In this document: positions 10,985 through 21,104 of the stretch, in pieces
How positions within the stretch are numbered: the stretch's first letter is position 1
Layout: each line of letters opens with the position of its first letter
The notes under the pieces: model-generated
Database searches by the model: none
What the model was told of the DNA's origin: nothing
Seen by the model: only the letters and a program-made list of their open reading frames with translations
DNA from: Cycas panzhihuaensis
Taxonomy: Eukaryota; Cycadophyta
Assembly (NCBI GenBank): GCA_023213395.1
Contig: CM041465.1
Coordinates: 174,103,741 to 174,167,740 of the forward strand
Direction of reading: 5' to 3'
DNA: 64,000 nt
Translations under genes and position numbers: made by a program

Positions 10985-12230
10985 GAAGGATTCATGATTG
11001 GAGTGTTGGTTAGTTATTCAACAACTGCCATCCCCTTCTTTGATTTCCTATTGATGATTTAGAGTTCAAATTCCTGGAGGAGGACGACCTACTTACCAGT
11101 CCTACCTGTCAGGTCGAATTGAGTTAGAAAGTACCTCAAGGGATCAGACCAGACGATCACCATAGTAGTGTTTTTGAGCAAGTAATGCCTAAATTTCTTG
11201 GTAGTGTATACTAAGGAGAGGCATTCCTTGTCAGTAGGAGAGTAATTAAGCTCAACAGCAATGAGGGTATAGTTGATAAAATAGATAGCTCTTTTAGTTC
11301 CCGAGTTATCCTCTTAGGCTAGCATGGCACCCAAGGATTCGTTGGTAGTTGAGGCCTATAGGATGAAGGGCCTATCGAAGAGAGGAGACACCAAAGTTGG
11401 GGCAGAAGCGAGAGCTCTCTTAAGCTCCTTAAAGGCTTACTAGGCCTTCAGAGACCAAATAAATGGGGCCCCCTCCTTCAACAGGTTGATAAGGGGTTTT
11501 GTGTTTATGGTGAAGTTCGCCAAAGAACGCCTAAGGAAATGGAATCTACCTAGGAACGCCTTAATTTGTCGTTGGGTCTCCTGAGGAGGCATGTTAAGGA
11601 TGGCCTTAACTTTGTCGGGATCAATTTGGATACCTTAGTTTGAAATAAGGAATCCAAGGAGTTTACCAGCTATTACGGCAAACACATATTTAAGGGGGTT
11701 TAGGTTTACACGGTACTCGCGACATCATGTGAAGATGACCCGCAAATCGCTAGGATGATGGGCCCTTACACGCGAAAGGCCCATCATGTCGTCCATGAAA
11801 ACCTTGAGAGTTTTATTAATAAAGTCATGAAAGGAAAATTGCATTACTCTTTGATAAGTAGTGCCTACATTCTTATGCCCAAAGGACATCACTTTGTAAG
11901 CGAAGGTGCCCGAAGGCGTGGTGAAGGTCGTCTTGTGACGATCTTCAAGGGAGATTTGGATTTGGTTGTAACCCGAGAAGCCATCCATCAAGGACATGAC
12001 TTCAAACCCAGCAGTTTGATCAATGATTTGATTGATGAAGGGAAGAGGGAAGTTATCTTTAGGAAACACATTGTTGATGTCACGAAAGTCAATGTATATC
12101 TTAATCATCATATTCTTTTTAGCAACAAGGATGATAGTTGAGACCTACTTGGAGTAGTCGATGGAAGTAATTAACCCCGCATCTAAGAGTTTCTTAACTT
12201 CCATCTTCATGGCAACTGAAAGTTTTAGGT
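10985..12230 (-). pseudogene. Outer Tat element reverse transcriptase and RNase H
   Basis: The RT runs from about 12230 down. Recognisable parts are IYIDFRDINNVFPKDNFPLP, LMDGFSGYNQI, GTFAYKVMSFG and the active site FMDDM (near 11780). The adjoining RNase H (about 11400-10985) keeps YILLAS/TNESLG-like and SLVYTTKKFRHYLL-like segments only across shifted frames. Domain order matches the inner element at 23773-24990. It has several frameshifts and stops. The FMDD form of the active site is shared by both Tat copies, so it is a family trait and not damage. Confidence 0.85.
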
Positions 12231-13860
12231 GAAGAGGGCATTGTTTTTGCTGCACAGGACAACCACCCGGGATGGTGGTGAGGTTGTGGGTGACGATGGA
12301 AGGGTCTATTCCCTTCATATTAGAGTAGTCCCATGCAAAAACATCACAGAATTCCTAGAATAGAAGGGTATATTGCTTCACTTCATCTTGAGAGAATTCT
12401 ACTCCCACCTTTATGACCTTACTGGGAGTGATGTCCTTAGTTAACCCCATTCACATAGTATTCCCTTCCTCTAAGTGAAGGGTGGATCAGTCAACAGGAG
12501 GGAGCGAGGAAGAAGAGGATGGGTTTGGGTCAACTAGGGATGACCCGATCACTAAGATCTTCTAGTGACCAAGTATGTGATGACCAGGAGGGAAATTAGG
12601 CACAGAGCCAACTAAATGCTCAAGCAAGGCCTCATCATCCTTGAAGCAATCTATCCCATAGATAACCATACTTCAAGAAGATGAGGAGTGAGAAGTAGAA
12701 GGGGTGGTAGGATCATAGCGGTTGACCTACTACTCAATGCACTCAAGGGACTCTTCGGAAGAGTAGAGGGAGTCCTCTTATGACAGGTGATAAGAGGTCC
12801 CCTCGCCTCATCGCCTGTGAAGGGCTGTGAAGTAGAAAGTGAAGTGATATGGGAGATCGCATGAGAGGCAGGAACAATGACATGTAACCCAAGAGGAAAA
12901 TTAGTCTCCTCGATAGAAGAGGTTTTAGGTCAGGACCTGAAATAAAGAGAGTGTTCCCTACTCGTATTTAAAAGGGATATGGGCTGAGTGAGGTCCTCAT
13001 CCTCACCGTTGGACTCGTCATCACTAAGAACAACGAGGTATCCATAGCTCCTTACACCAATAAAGACAAAGCAGATAAGGTTCGAGGAAGAAGGGGAAGG
13101 ACCTTCTTCTAGGTGAGATGAATTGGGAATGTTGATAGAACAAGCAGAGGCATGGGCAGAAGGGCCCTTATCGCCCTTTGCCTTGACGTAAACCACTTGA
13201 CGAGGTTGATGGGATTGTTTGGCAGGAGGAGGCTCCCGAGGGATAACCCTCATTCATCCTTCATGGATGAATTTAAGTTGCCCCCAATGGGACGAGCACA
13301 TAGACCCCGTTTGGTCAAGCCATAGGTGTCTCAACAAGAGGTTATAGTCAAGGTCTATGTCGAGGACTACAATATCGATGAGGACAATTTTATCCTTGAG
13401 AGTAAGAGGAATAGACACTGATCCCAAGGGTTTCTTTTCACTACCATCATAGACTTAACACCAGCATACAACCGATTCAAGGGTTAAGATGCCAAGCTCT
13501 TGCATGATACGCAAGGGCATGGCATTGACATAAGAACCATTATCTACAACAATTCTTCAGAGGATGTATTTAGGTGTGTCGATGGTTATGGTAAAGGGGT
13601 AGTGCCATTGGCATTCCCTTTCACTAGATGGGGGGAGATCTTTAGGATCAAAGGAGATGCCAGGTTCGCGACTTGAGGTGACACCCAAGGCGTGAACGGA
13701 TGCATCAACCAATCCCAAAGTCTCTAAGAGAAGGGTGTGTTGTTCAGGGCAGCTTCTCAAGACATCCATTATGGACATCCTCGCAGCTACGATGTGAAGC
13801 TCATCAATGATGGAGAAGGGCTTTCCCTTTGCGGTAGGTTGGGGAAGCGCCTTTTAGAAA
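12231..13860 (-). pseudogene. Outer Tat element protease and pol linker
   Basis: The protease lies at about 13560-13270: it reads DNGSYVNAMPL and later an LLLRHLWLD segment where the inner copy has LLLGRPWLD. The linker that follows includes 12930-13253 (starting MRVIPREPPPAKQ, with DDESNGEDEDL) and leads to the RT. 13557-13778 is a conserved region before the protease (SIMDVLRSCPEQ, SFDPKDLPPS, FPFTITIDTP-like). Unlike the inner copy, the catalytic DNGS is intact here. Frameshifts separate the parts. Confidence 0.75.
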
Positions 13861-15126
13861 TCGTAATGACCAGGGCGCACGGGAATGGTCTTGGAAAGCG
13901 TGGGGACTTCTAGAGGAGGGACTTCCATAAGAGGATTGAGGTGAGGAGTGGAAGAAGAGGCATTGTTTACCTCTTTGGCTGCTTGGGACCGAGTTAAGGC
14001 ATATAACGATGTGGTCTTGAGCATTTTAATGACTCTCTTTTCCCTATTTTAGGATAAAGAAGGGGAAGGAGTTTGGTGGTTAGGAGAACCAGAAGAAGAG
14101 GAAGAGTTCCTTACACCATTTTCTTTATCTTGCAAAGGGCGAGGGTTTGGGGACCTTCCTCTATTTTGGTTACCTTTTTGTTAGGAGCTATGATCATGAT
14201 CCCCATGTTTAGGGAAGGGATCCTTGTGGATGGGTTAGTCTAGGTTGGGCTTAGACACCCGTTTTGGGGGAGAGTCACATTGCGGGGCGACTCTAGGGTG
14301 TTGGGCCCTACATTATGAATCTTCGTGGAAGCACTCCCCATGAACAGAACACCATTTCTTCTCTAAGGAGGAGTTGGGCTTCCTTGTTTGAGAAGATTTT
14401 GTATTACTGCCCTTGGGGGGTGTGGCCTGAAGCTTGGTGAATAGGTTTATGTTAAGTGGGGGATGAAGGGGCTTGGAGTTTAAGCTCCTTCACGGTACGC
14501 TCGAAAGAACGTATAGTAGAGGTTAAGGGATCCACGGTCTTTTATGTTGGGTGAGATGAAGACCTAGGAGTCTGTTGGACTTTTGTTTCATGAGGTGGAG
14601 GAGGTGCCTCATGCTATTGGGAAGACTTGAGAGGATTCTTGAGACCTGCTTGGATCTCAATTGCCTCAACGGCCAAGCACTTGGCTATGGCAGAATCACA
14701 CGTCATTGCCCCCATTTTGAGGACTTCAACGTAGACTTTGGGATATAGGCATTAACGGCAGATCTCTCCTTAACTCCTCAGGTAAGGTCGCCTTAGTGGA
14801 GTGGAGAAGATCATGGAAGTGTCTCATAAAGTCACGATTCATCTCATTGTGACCTTGTTTAAGGGATAGGAGAACCTTCATTCTGCTCTCGAAAGGACGA
14901 GCTACCTCAAAATAATTGATGAACTCATCAACGAGTTATTAGAATGAGTGGATAGAATGCTTTGGAAGGTGATAGAACTATTTAAGGGCATCGCCTTAAA
15001 GGGAGCGTGGAAAGAGTTTCATCAGGATATGGTTGTATGCCCAATAATCGATGCACGCCATAAAAAATCCTCTAACGTGCTCCGTTGGGTCTTGAGATGA
15101 GGCCCCATCAAATTTAGGAACCTTAA
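13861..15126 (-). pseudogene. Outer Tat element gag, C-terminal two thirds, cut by inner element
   Basis: From 15126 down: VPKFDGASSQDPTEHVRG, then ACIDYWAYNHILMKLF, the retrotransposon gag core, then a charged tail with a CSVH zinc-binding segment. The reading frame is broken repeatedly. The upstream part of the same gag lies on the other side of the inner element, at 31787-33060. The two halves join exactly when one copy of GAGGG is removed. Confidence 0.85.
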
Positions 15127-15131
15127 GAGGG
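15127..15131. repeat. Target-site duplication GAGGG, left copy of inner Tat element
   Basis: GAGGG directly precedes the LTR terminus TGAAACG and recurs at 31782-31786 after the other terminus. Outer gag is continuous across the two copies. Confidence 0.92.
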
Positions 15132-17718
15132 TGAAACGCTACCCGCGGGGTGGTATCCCTACGTTTAGCAAGAAATGAGTTACGCAAGACTGAGTTGGGT
15201 TGAATGGCAAGGACTCACCTCGTAGGGCGTCCGTGCGCTGGAGCATGGATTCGGGACCCGCAAAGGTGCCTGGTTGCTTCTAGGTAGTCACAAAAAGTGA
15301 GGCCTTCCTACCCCTCAGATGGCCGGGAAGAGGAAGAAAGAACCTAGCAGGTTGTGTCTTCTCAAGGAGGTGAGAAGGCAACACGTAAGAGAGATGTACG
15401 TGTAACGTAGTGTCTATGTGTAAGCTAGTCAAGAGAGCAAGAGGCGAGTAGCTCTAGCTCGAAAGGGACTATCTAAGGGTAATAGAACAACTGCTAAATA
15501 AAAGACATGTAAAATGCAAATGTGTATTCTTTTCTTCTTTTCCGTTTCCTATGTGTTTCTTAACATGCACACACAAGCGTAAGAAGTGATGCTATAAGGA
15601 AAGGACAAAAAGGAAAGAAGAATACCTGGACCGGTGTTTGAACGAAGCACTATGAATCTCGTTGCTTCCCGCACCTTCTCGCTCCACTTGTTATATAGGC
15701 AAGATCGATCGACAATGGTTGCCGTGAACAGCCGAAGAGGGGCTATCTTACCTCCCCAATGTATGCAAAAAGTAAAGTGAGGCAGCAAATGAAGGAAAAT
15801 GATGGAAAAGCGACAAACACGAAACTAACCTACTAATGGGCTCATCTCATGTGTAACTCCACAAGCGCAAGATCCTGTCAGTCAAACAAACAGGTTTCTC
15901 CCTCTTGGAAGAGGGGCCACAAAATATATCTAATATATATACCTAAACTTAGAAGAAATGGAGTCAAACTAAATCAAGCATGTACATATTATTCAATGAA
16001 AACAACTCCAACAAGATTCCCACAAACAATCACCTCAACTAACATCTAAAATAAGAGAGTAGCCTCAAAATGGCTAACTCACCCATGAAAGGTCTCCACT
16101 TGGCCTCAGGAAAGGAAAATGAACTTGCAACAATGAGATAGGGTAGCAAACAAAAGAAAGGAAAAAACAACAGGAAGGTATGCAAGCACACCCAAAGGAC
16201 GAGGTGTTATGAGTAGTAGATCGTCCAAGTGGGATGGGTTGCAAGTTGCGAGCCAACAAGAAAATGGTTTTGGGGCTTATGCGGTGCCCAAAACTAGCAA
16301 ATAGAAATTTGAAACCAGCATGCAAAGAGTTGCCAACGCTGATTTAGATTTGCAAGTATGCTTCTAAGTTCCCTAACCTGACTTCAAGGGAGGCAAAAAA
16401 GGCAAGGGGAAAGAAAATAAGGGTTCAGACACTTAGGGAGAAGGACAACAAGGGGGACTGACCCCACTTTCCTCCCTCTAATTTTCTCTATGTTACCCCC
16501 CTACAATAGCCACCTAAAAGTAGGCTTGTAGGAATAATAAGGGAAGCACTATGGTGCAAAAGACAAGAAAACTAGTGCTAAATAAGCATAGCATAAAAAA
16601 AAACCACATAAACTAAGAGTTTATTCAAAAAAATGTAAGAAATAACATACATTTTAAGGCAAATATGGAGGGTACCTTGTTGTGAAGAGTAGGAATGTGT
16701 CTCTGCTGGAAAATAGCAAAAAAAACCTTGTGCCTAATAGGGTTTAGTAACAAGTTTTGAGGAAGAGGCCAATGTGAGAGAAACCCTTGTGATTTGGGAC
16801 CTTTGGAGCTTATTCCTTGGAAAATCTTCAGAAGTATACTTCTTGCCACTGTATGCACCTGCAAAAAGATGTTTGAAGCTGCTGGTACTGAGCATGAGAG
16901 ACAGCAATGGCCTCTGTGTGAAGAGTAGCAGTTGAAAGTATCTCTGTTCTGCAGTAGGTGGTGAAGGATTGGTAGAGTTGCCTTCAAAAAATGAGTCAAG
17001 AAGAGAGAAGAATGAAAAAGCTTTTTGGTTTTATTCCCTGCCGACCTTAAGTGAACATTGAGGGTCTCAGGGAAGTTGAAACGCGTGGGTGCCACGTGGC
17101 AGTTCCGCGGAAAAAGTGAGAACTACCGCGTGAGTTAAAAAAAACTTTTGAATAGTCATACCGCAGTAAACTTCGCAGTACCGCGGCAAACATCGCGGTA
17201 CCACTAAGTTTACAGCGGTACAGACTTGAATATAAAAATCATGCCAAAATAGGGGTCTAGAACCAAACAAAGGCAGGTTAACGCTAAAAATAGCTGGGAG
17301 TTAGTACCCAGGAGGCTGACAAGTAGTCAGAAAAGGGAACCGGGTCTCAACCAAGGATTCGATCGTACTTGGAAGAAATCAAAACATGAACAAGGCATCG
17401 TCAAAAGGCAAAACGCGACTGCTTAAGGCGTCTTGAGGGGCCGTGGAGATGACGTGGGTGGCTATATGCCATATGGGGTGTAGCATTCGCTAAAGAATGC
17501 CCCTATTATGGGTCATCAGAGGCTGAAAGGCATGCGGTAAGCACATGCAGTGTGATCAGGCAAAGAGGCAATGCAATCATGCAAATGGCAGGCAAGCATG
17601 CGTCAGGCAGTCTATACTAAATAACCTCGGTCAAGCAAGAGCAGAGAGAAGCGAGAATATATACCTGAGTTTACCTGAGTTGATGCATCTCGAGTCCATT
17701 CCTGGAAGCCGGGAAACA
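15132..17718 (-). repeat. Inner Tat element 3' LTR
   Basis: 2587 bp, plus-strand ends TGAAACG and GGGAAACA. It aligns throughout with 29203-31781. It includes a GC-rich stretch with repeated GCGGTACC-like palindromes (17096-17225). Open frames inside it are also in the other LTR but resemble nothing known. Confidence 0.92.
17096..17225. repeat. GCGGTACC-type palindromic motif cluster in Tat LTR
   Basis: Several imperfect units such as TACCGCGGCAAACATCG and CGGTACCACTAAGTTTA follow each other at about 17-20 bp spacing. The cluster recurs in the 5' LTR (31168-31295), in the outer LTR (35755-35825) and in looser form at 19530-19655. Confidence 0.7.
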
Positions 17719-17730
17719 CTGCCCCCTTGG
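17719..17730 (-). other. Inner Tat element polypurine tract
   Basis: On the minus strand CCAAGGGGGCAG directly abuts the 3' LTR start. This is the expected plus-strand primer site. Confidence 0.85.
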
Positions 17731-17801
17731 TAGTAGAGCCTCACCGCTCAGAAGCGTGGTGTGATGGCAAATGCTGACAACCAAAAACTATCAGTAGCAC
17801 A

Positions 17802-17804
<3 letters not shown>

Positions 17805-17875
<71 letters not shown>
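17805..17875. repeat. (AT)n microsatellite, about 71 bp
   Basis: Uninterrupted AT dinucleotides lie between the PPT and the additional RNase H. The Ile-Tyr open frame across it is an artefact. Confidence 0.97.
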
Positions 17876-17878
<3 letters not shown>

Positions 17879-18137
17879 AAAACATGGACAGTATATGGAC
17901 CAAGGGTGTCATCGAGTGTCATGGCAGAATGTGTGGATAAGGGAGACGGAGATGAAGACAACATAGGGGCTGCCTATGCGTTGTCTAAACATCAACTTGT
18001 AGATGAAGAAAGCCAATGAGAGGGATGCCCCCGTTGCCGAAGTGCAACGAGTGATAGGAGGGCATGCAATAAACTAGACAAGTAGATTAGACTAAAGATG
18101 ACCAAAGACTTGGGCACGGGCTGGCCAAGCAAGTTTC

Positions 18138-18560
18138 TCAATGGCGGTCACTAAGAAGAGGGAGGCAACGCTCAAGGATGAGGCAGACGAGGCCATCTGC
18201 CTCAACATTGAGGTTCCGAGGGATGTGTTGAATGTCAATTAACAAAAAGTGAGCCAAGAGAGATTTGGTGGCTGAAGCGAGGGTTCTCAAGTGAGGGCAT
18301 CGCACCTGGTAAACTTGGGGGAGATGGGACACAACAACCTGAGAATTGCAAAGTAAAACGATGGGTCTGTGATGGAAATAGAGAGCATCAGTAAGGGCCT
18401 CAATAACGGCTGTATACTCGGCTTCGTTATTGGTTGTCTCAGGGAGGAAGATACCAAAGCGCAGGAAATCGTATCCAGAGGGGCTGCGAAGGATCCAAGC
18501 AGTGGCAGAAGGTCCAGGGTTACCGCAGCTTTCGACGTCGGTAAATATGTAGAGGGACAT
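18138..18560 (-). pseudogene. Additional RNase H (archaeal-type RNase HI-like) of inner Tat element
   Basis: 140 codons on the same strand as gag-pol. The start MSLYIFTDVESCGNPGPSA matches the first beta strand and Asp of RNase HI. NNEAEYTAVIEAL carries the catalytic Glu. LLCNSQVVVS is the third catalytic site, with Asn where Asp is expected (codon 18344-18346, one G-to-A change). NVEADGLV carries the last Asp. Tat elements are known to have a second RNase H besides that of pol, degrading the RNA of RNA-DNA hybrids. Here it is separated from pol by the antisense PMD gene and sits 0.4 kb from the PPT. The catalytic change probably means loss of activity in this copy. Confidence 0.85.
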
Positions 18561-19108
18561 GAGCGAACACTAAATCCTGGTAGTAAATAAACAATGATAG
18601 AACGAAAGTGATACTCGAAAGGCAAGCAAAAAGTGGCCGTGAAGGGTAGGAGGACCTAGTAATGAGGCTACCCAAGGATGAAAGCAAGCGGTCTAACCAC
18701 CACCTGAGAGCAGGCAGAGAAAAACATGCCCCCTGGTTCGGGAAGCATACCACAAGGGGAATGCTCCCTTGTTCGGGAAGCAAAACATGCCCCCGGACAA
18801 GGGAGCATTCCCTTTGGAGACCCAAGGAGTAGAAAAGAGCTATGAAAATGAGTCCAAGATGGTGAAATGAGCCAAATGAGTATAAAGTCGGGCATGGATG
18901 GGAGTGGCACGTAAAATGAGACAAAAGGGCCATGGGAAAAAGTGTAATAATGAGGCGCCATAAATGCACTTGCAAGAGAGGGCAACAAGGGCATCAAAAG
19001 AGCACAATGGGCGACAAGGCCAGAAGGCAAAGGTGATTGGGAAAACGGGACAATTTGAATGGCTGTCACAAGGTCAAAAACAGAGGAAGTGCTCGTTGGG
19101 GCCCCACC
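18561..19108. other. Non-coding stretch between additional RNase H and antisense promoter
   Basis: No protein recognised. Minus-strand open frames here (for example 18520-18975) overlap the RNase H out of frame and resemble nothing. The notable structure is the hairpin at 18757-18812. Confidence 0.5.
18757..18812. repeat. 16-bp perfect inverted repeat (hairpin) with nearby direct repeats
   Basis: GGGAATGCTCCCTTGT (18757-18772) is the exact reverse complement of 18797-18812, leaving a 24-base loop. Around it GTTCGGGAAGCA occurs twice (about 18735 and 18771) and AAAACATGCCCCC twice (18721 and 18782). Confidence 0.85.
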
Positions 19109-19116
19109 TATATAAG
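19109..19116 (+). promoter_or_regulatory. TATA box candidate for the antisense PMD gene
   Basis: TATATAAG in a GC-rich context (CCCCACC upstream), about 0.67 kb before the PMD coding exon and on the same strand. Position and orientation fit a promoter separate from the LTR. No transcription evidence is available. Confidence 0.45.
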
Positions 19117-19783
19117 GAAATTCGTATGGAAAATGGATTCATTTTCACCAGCTCTCGTGAGAAACAAGAGCCATTCCCTTATGCAGCGGAGCGCCGCCCA
19201 ACTTTGGAGGCACGTGGGGGACAATCTGATCATTAGATTAGACTGCAGAGAGAGCCAGTAGGATCCTCGAGACACGATGGCGATAGCGAGACAAGATCGA
19301 GTGAGTGGATCCTACAAAACCTATCCCATTTCAAAGTTCGAAATTAAATATTTTTTGTTAATTTTCATGCAATTTTTGTGCCCCTTATAGGCAAATGGAG
19401 GTCTCTCGAAGTCTGAATTAGACCTAGAAAGAGGCAGGACTTGGGCATTAGGGAGCCCTAGTCCCGGTGGACCCCACGGGGTCCACCAAGAGGATTTTTT
19501 TTAATTTTTAGGGTAGGACCCCTCCCCCTTTTAGGGGGGTGCCATTCGTACCACGACAAAGATCGCGGTGCCACGATCTTTGCCATGGGGCCCCGATCGC
19601 CATGGGACCTGAGCTAAACTTGGCAGTACCGTTAAGTTTAGCATGGTACGAAGGCAGATCAGTAGAAAAAAGAAGAATGGGGGGCTATAAGGCCCCAAAT
19701 CTCAGGCAGAGAGAGCTGAGAGATAGCCAGGAGTAGAGATGACTGATATGAGACTGACTTTGACTGGTTTATGATGTTGGCAG
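19117..19783 (+). other. Presumed 5' untranslated or intronic region of the antisense PMD gene
   Basis: No coding signal. It contains possible splice signals (GTGAG near 19300, an AG before 19784) and palindromic GCGGTGCC/GGTACC-like motifs at 19530-19655 resembling those in the LTRs. Confidence 0.4.
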
Positions 19784-20993
19784 GCAGTTATCGCGGTGGA
19801 TAACTGCGAGAATGTCGGCATGGTAATGTTGAGCTACATCGAGATGATGTCCCAGGGGGACAAGGAGATCTTGCGGAGGTATGGCCCGTACAAGGTCTTG
19901 AAGACACCTTAGTTTACATCTAATCAGAGGCTTTTGGTTGATATCATATCACATTGGGATAGGAGGAGGTATGTTTTCTACTTGCCTTAGGTAGGAGATG
20001 TGATGGTGACGCTAGGGGATATCCGGCGGATTTTGGGAGTACTGGCGACTGGGAGGCGGGTGACACTAGGAGCGCTGCCTAGCAATGAGGCAGCACATCG
20101 AGAGGTAGCCGCATTTTTCATAGGGACTGATAGATGGAAGTGTAGAGGAGTTCCTCTCTAGATTATGGTGATGTCTCAGATTCTTCGGGTGTGGAAACTC
20201 ATTACACTATGCATTCTATTCCGGGTTTCCTAGAAACAGAACTATAGAGACATCCCTAGGGGATGGATAGATGCAGTGTACCACTGCAAAGTCGGCGAGA
20301 GGATGGACTAGGCCACCCTGATAGCGGTGAACCTCGTCGCACAGCTCAACGCTATCAGGACGACTAGTAGGGGAGGATTGTCTTACAGCACATTGTTACA
20401 GTGCTAGTTTTTTGATCACTTCAGAGCAGTGGCACCAACAAGGGGACCACACCCCATAGTAGAGTGGGCTCCGATGGTCCACAAATGAAAGACTAGACTG
20501 AGGGGGATAGAGGATCAAGCCCATGTCCAGCACTCAGTGGAGGTGACATCGCTGGACCTTCTCACCATGACGGATTATGTGGCAAACCCGTATAGGGCGG
20601 TGAGGTGGGATAGCGACGACAAGGCAGGCGGAGTAGGAGCACTCCCAGGTGACGACGACAATGACGATGATGACGATGGAGGAGATGGGGCCAGCCCATC
20701 ATGACCTGCGGGAGAGGCAAGTCCATCAAGGACGGCAGGATGAGCAGCAGGACCATCCGGGACTGTTGGGGGAGTGGCAGGCCCATCAGGGCCTGCCGAG
20801 AAGAGCAGGGGGCCAGTGATGAGGGCCCGTAGGCTATGGATCGTGAGGAGATCCAGAGGGGCGACATCTGAGCCAGTCCCAGCGAGGAGAGAGGCCCAGG
20901 CAGAGGTGGTACCTAATGAGGAGGTACCAACAACTGGCGGGGAGCTAGGAGGAGAGATCGTCGCACCAGTAGAGGAGCCGGCGGCCACGATAG
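19784..20993 (+). pseudogene. Antisense PMD-type (plant mobile domain-like) gene, exon with PMD and acidic linker
   Basis: One frame runs about 1.2 kb. It opens after an AG acceptor or at ATG 19820. The order is QGDKEILRRYGPYK, DIISHWDRRRYVFYLP, VGDVMVTLGDIRRILGVL (the PMD hallmark: a strand pair ending LGV with following turn), then GWIDAVYHCKVGERMD, an LVAQLNAIRTT segment and EWAPMVHK. An acidic stretch (DDDNDDDDDGGD) and GPSG repeats follow. In-frame stops are TAG and TGA only, at about nine places, all reachable by one transition; I see no frameshift in this exon. The gene is convergent with pol of the same element. PMD proteins act in plant gene silencing and genome stability (MAIN/MAIL family) and occur in transposons. 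The function here is unknown. Extra or antisense ORFs are described in Tat elements. Confidence 0.75.
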
Positions 20994-21104
20994 GTGAGGC
21001 CTAACTATTTCCTTAGTTGTTTGGTAATCAGATAGATATTTGTTTTAATTTTATCATGGTATGTAGTGGGATATACTCTGACACATTACATGTTGGATTG
21101 GTAG
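20994..21104 (+). other. Probable intron of the antisense PMD gene
   Basis: GTGAGG donor at 20994, GGTAG acceptor at 21104, 111 bp, T-rich inside. Removing it joins the linker frame to the C-terminal exon without a shift. The outer copy has a matching intron at 8182-8304. Confidence 0.55.

Noticed and set aside
15549-15788. 79-codon minus-strand frame present in both inner LTRs (also 29620-29859)
   Set aside because: Conservation is explained by the LTRs being copies of each other; no similarity to a known protein and not obvious in the outer LTR.
16625-17095. 156-codon minus-strand frame in the 3' LTR
   Set aside because: The equivalent in the 5' LTR is interrupted, and no motif is seen.
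17801-18019. Ile-Tyr repeat protein
   Set aside because: It is a translation of the AT microsatellite.
18520-18975. 151-codon minus-strand frame upstream of the additional RNase H
   Set aside because: It overlaps the RNase H start in another frame and has no recognised domain; best seen as chance.
20562-20988. Minus-strand open frames of 101 and 137 codons opposite the PMD linker
   Set aside because: They are shadows of the plus-strand low-complexity linker; composition is Pro/Ser/Leu without a known motif, and they are not collinear with pol.
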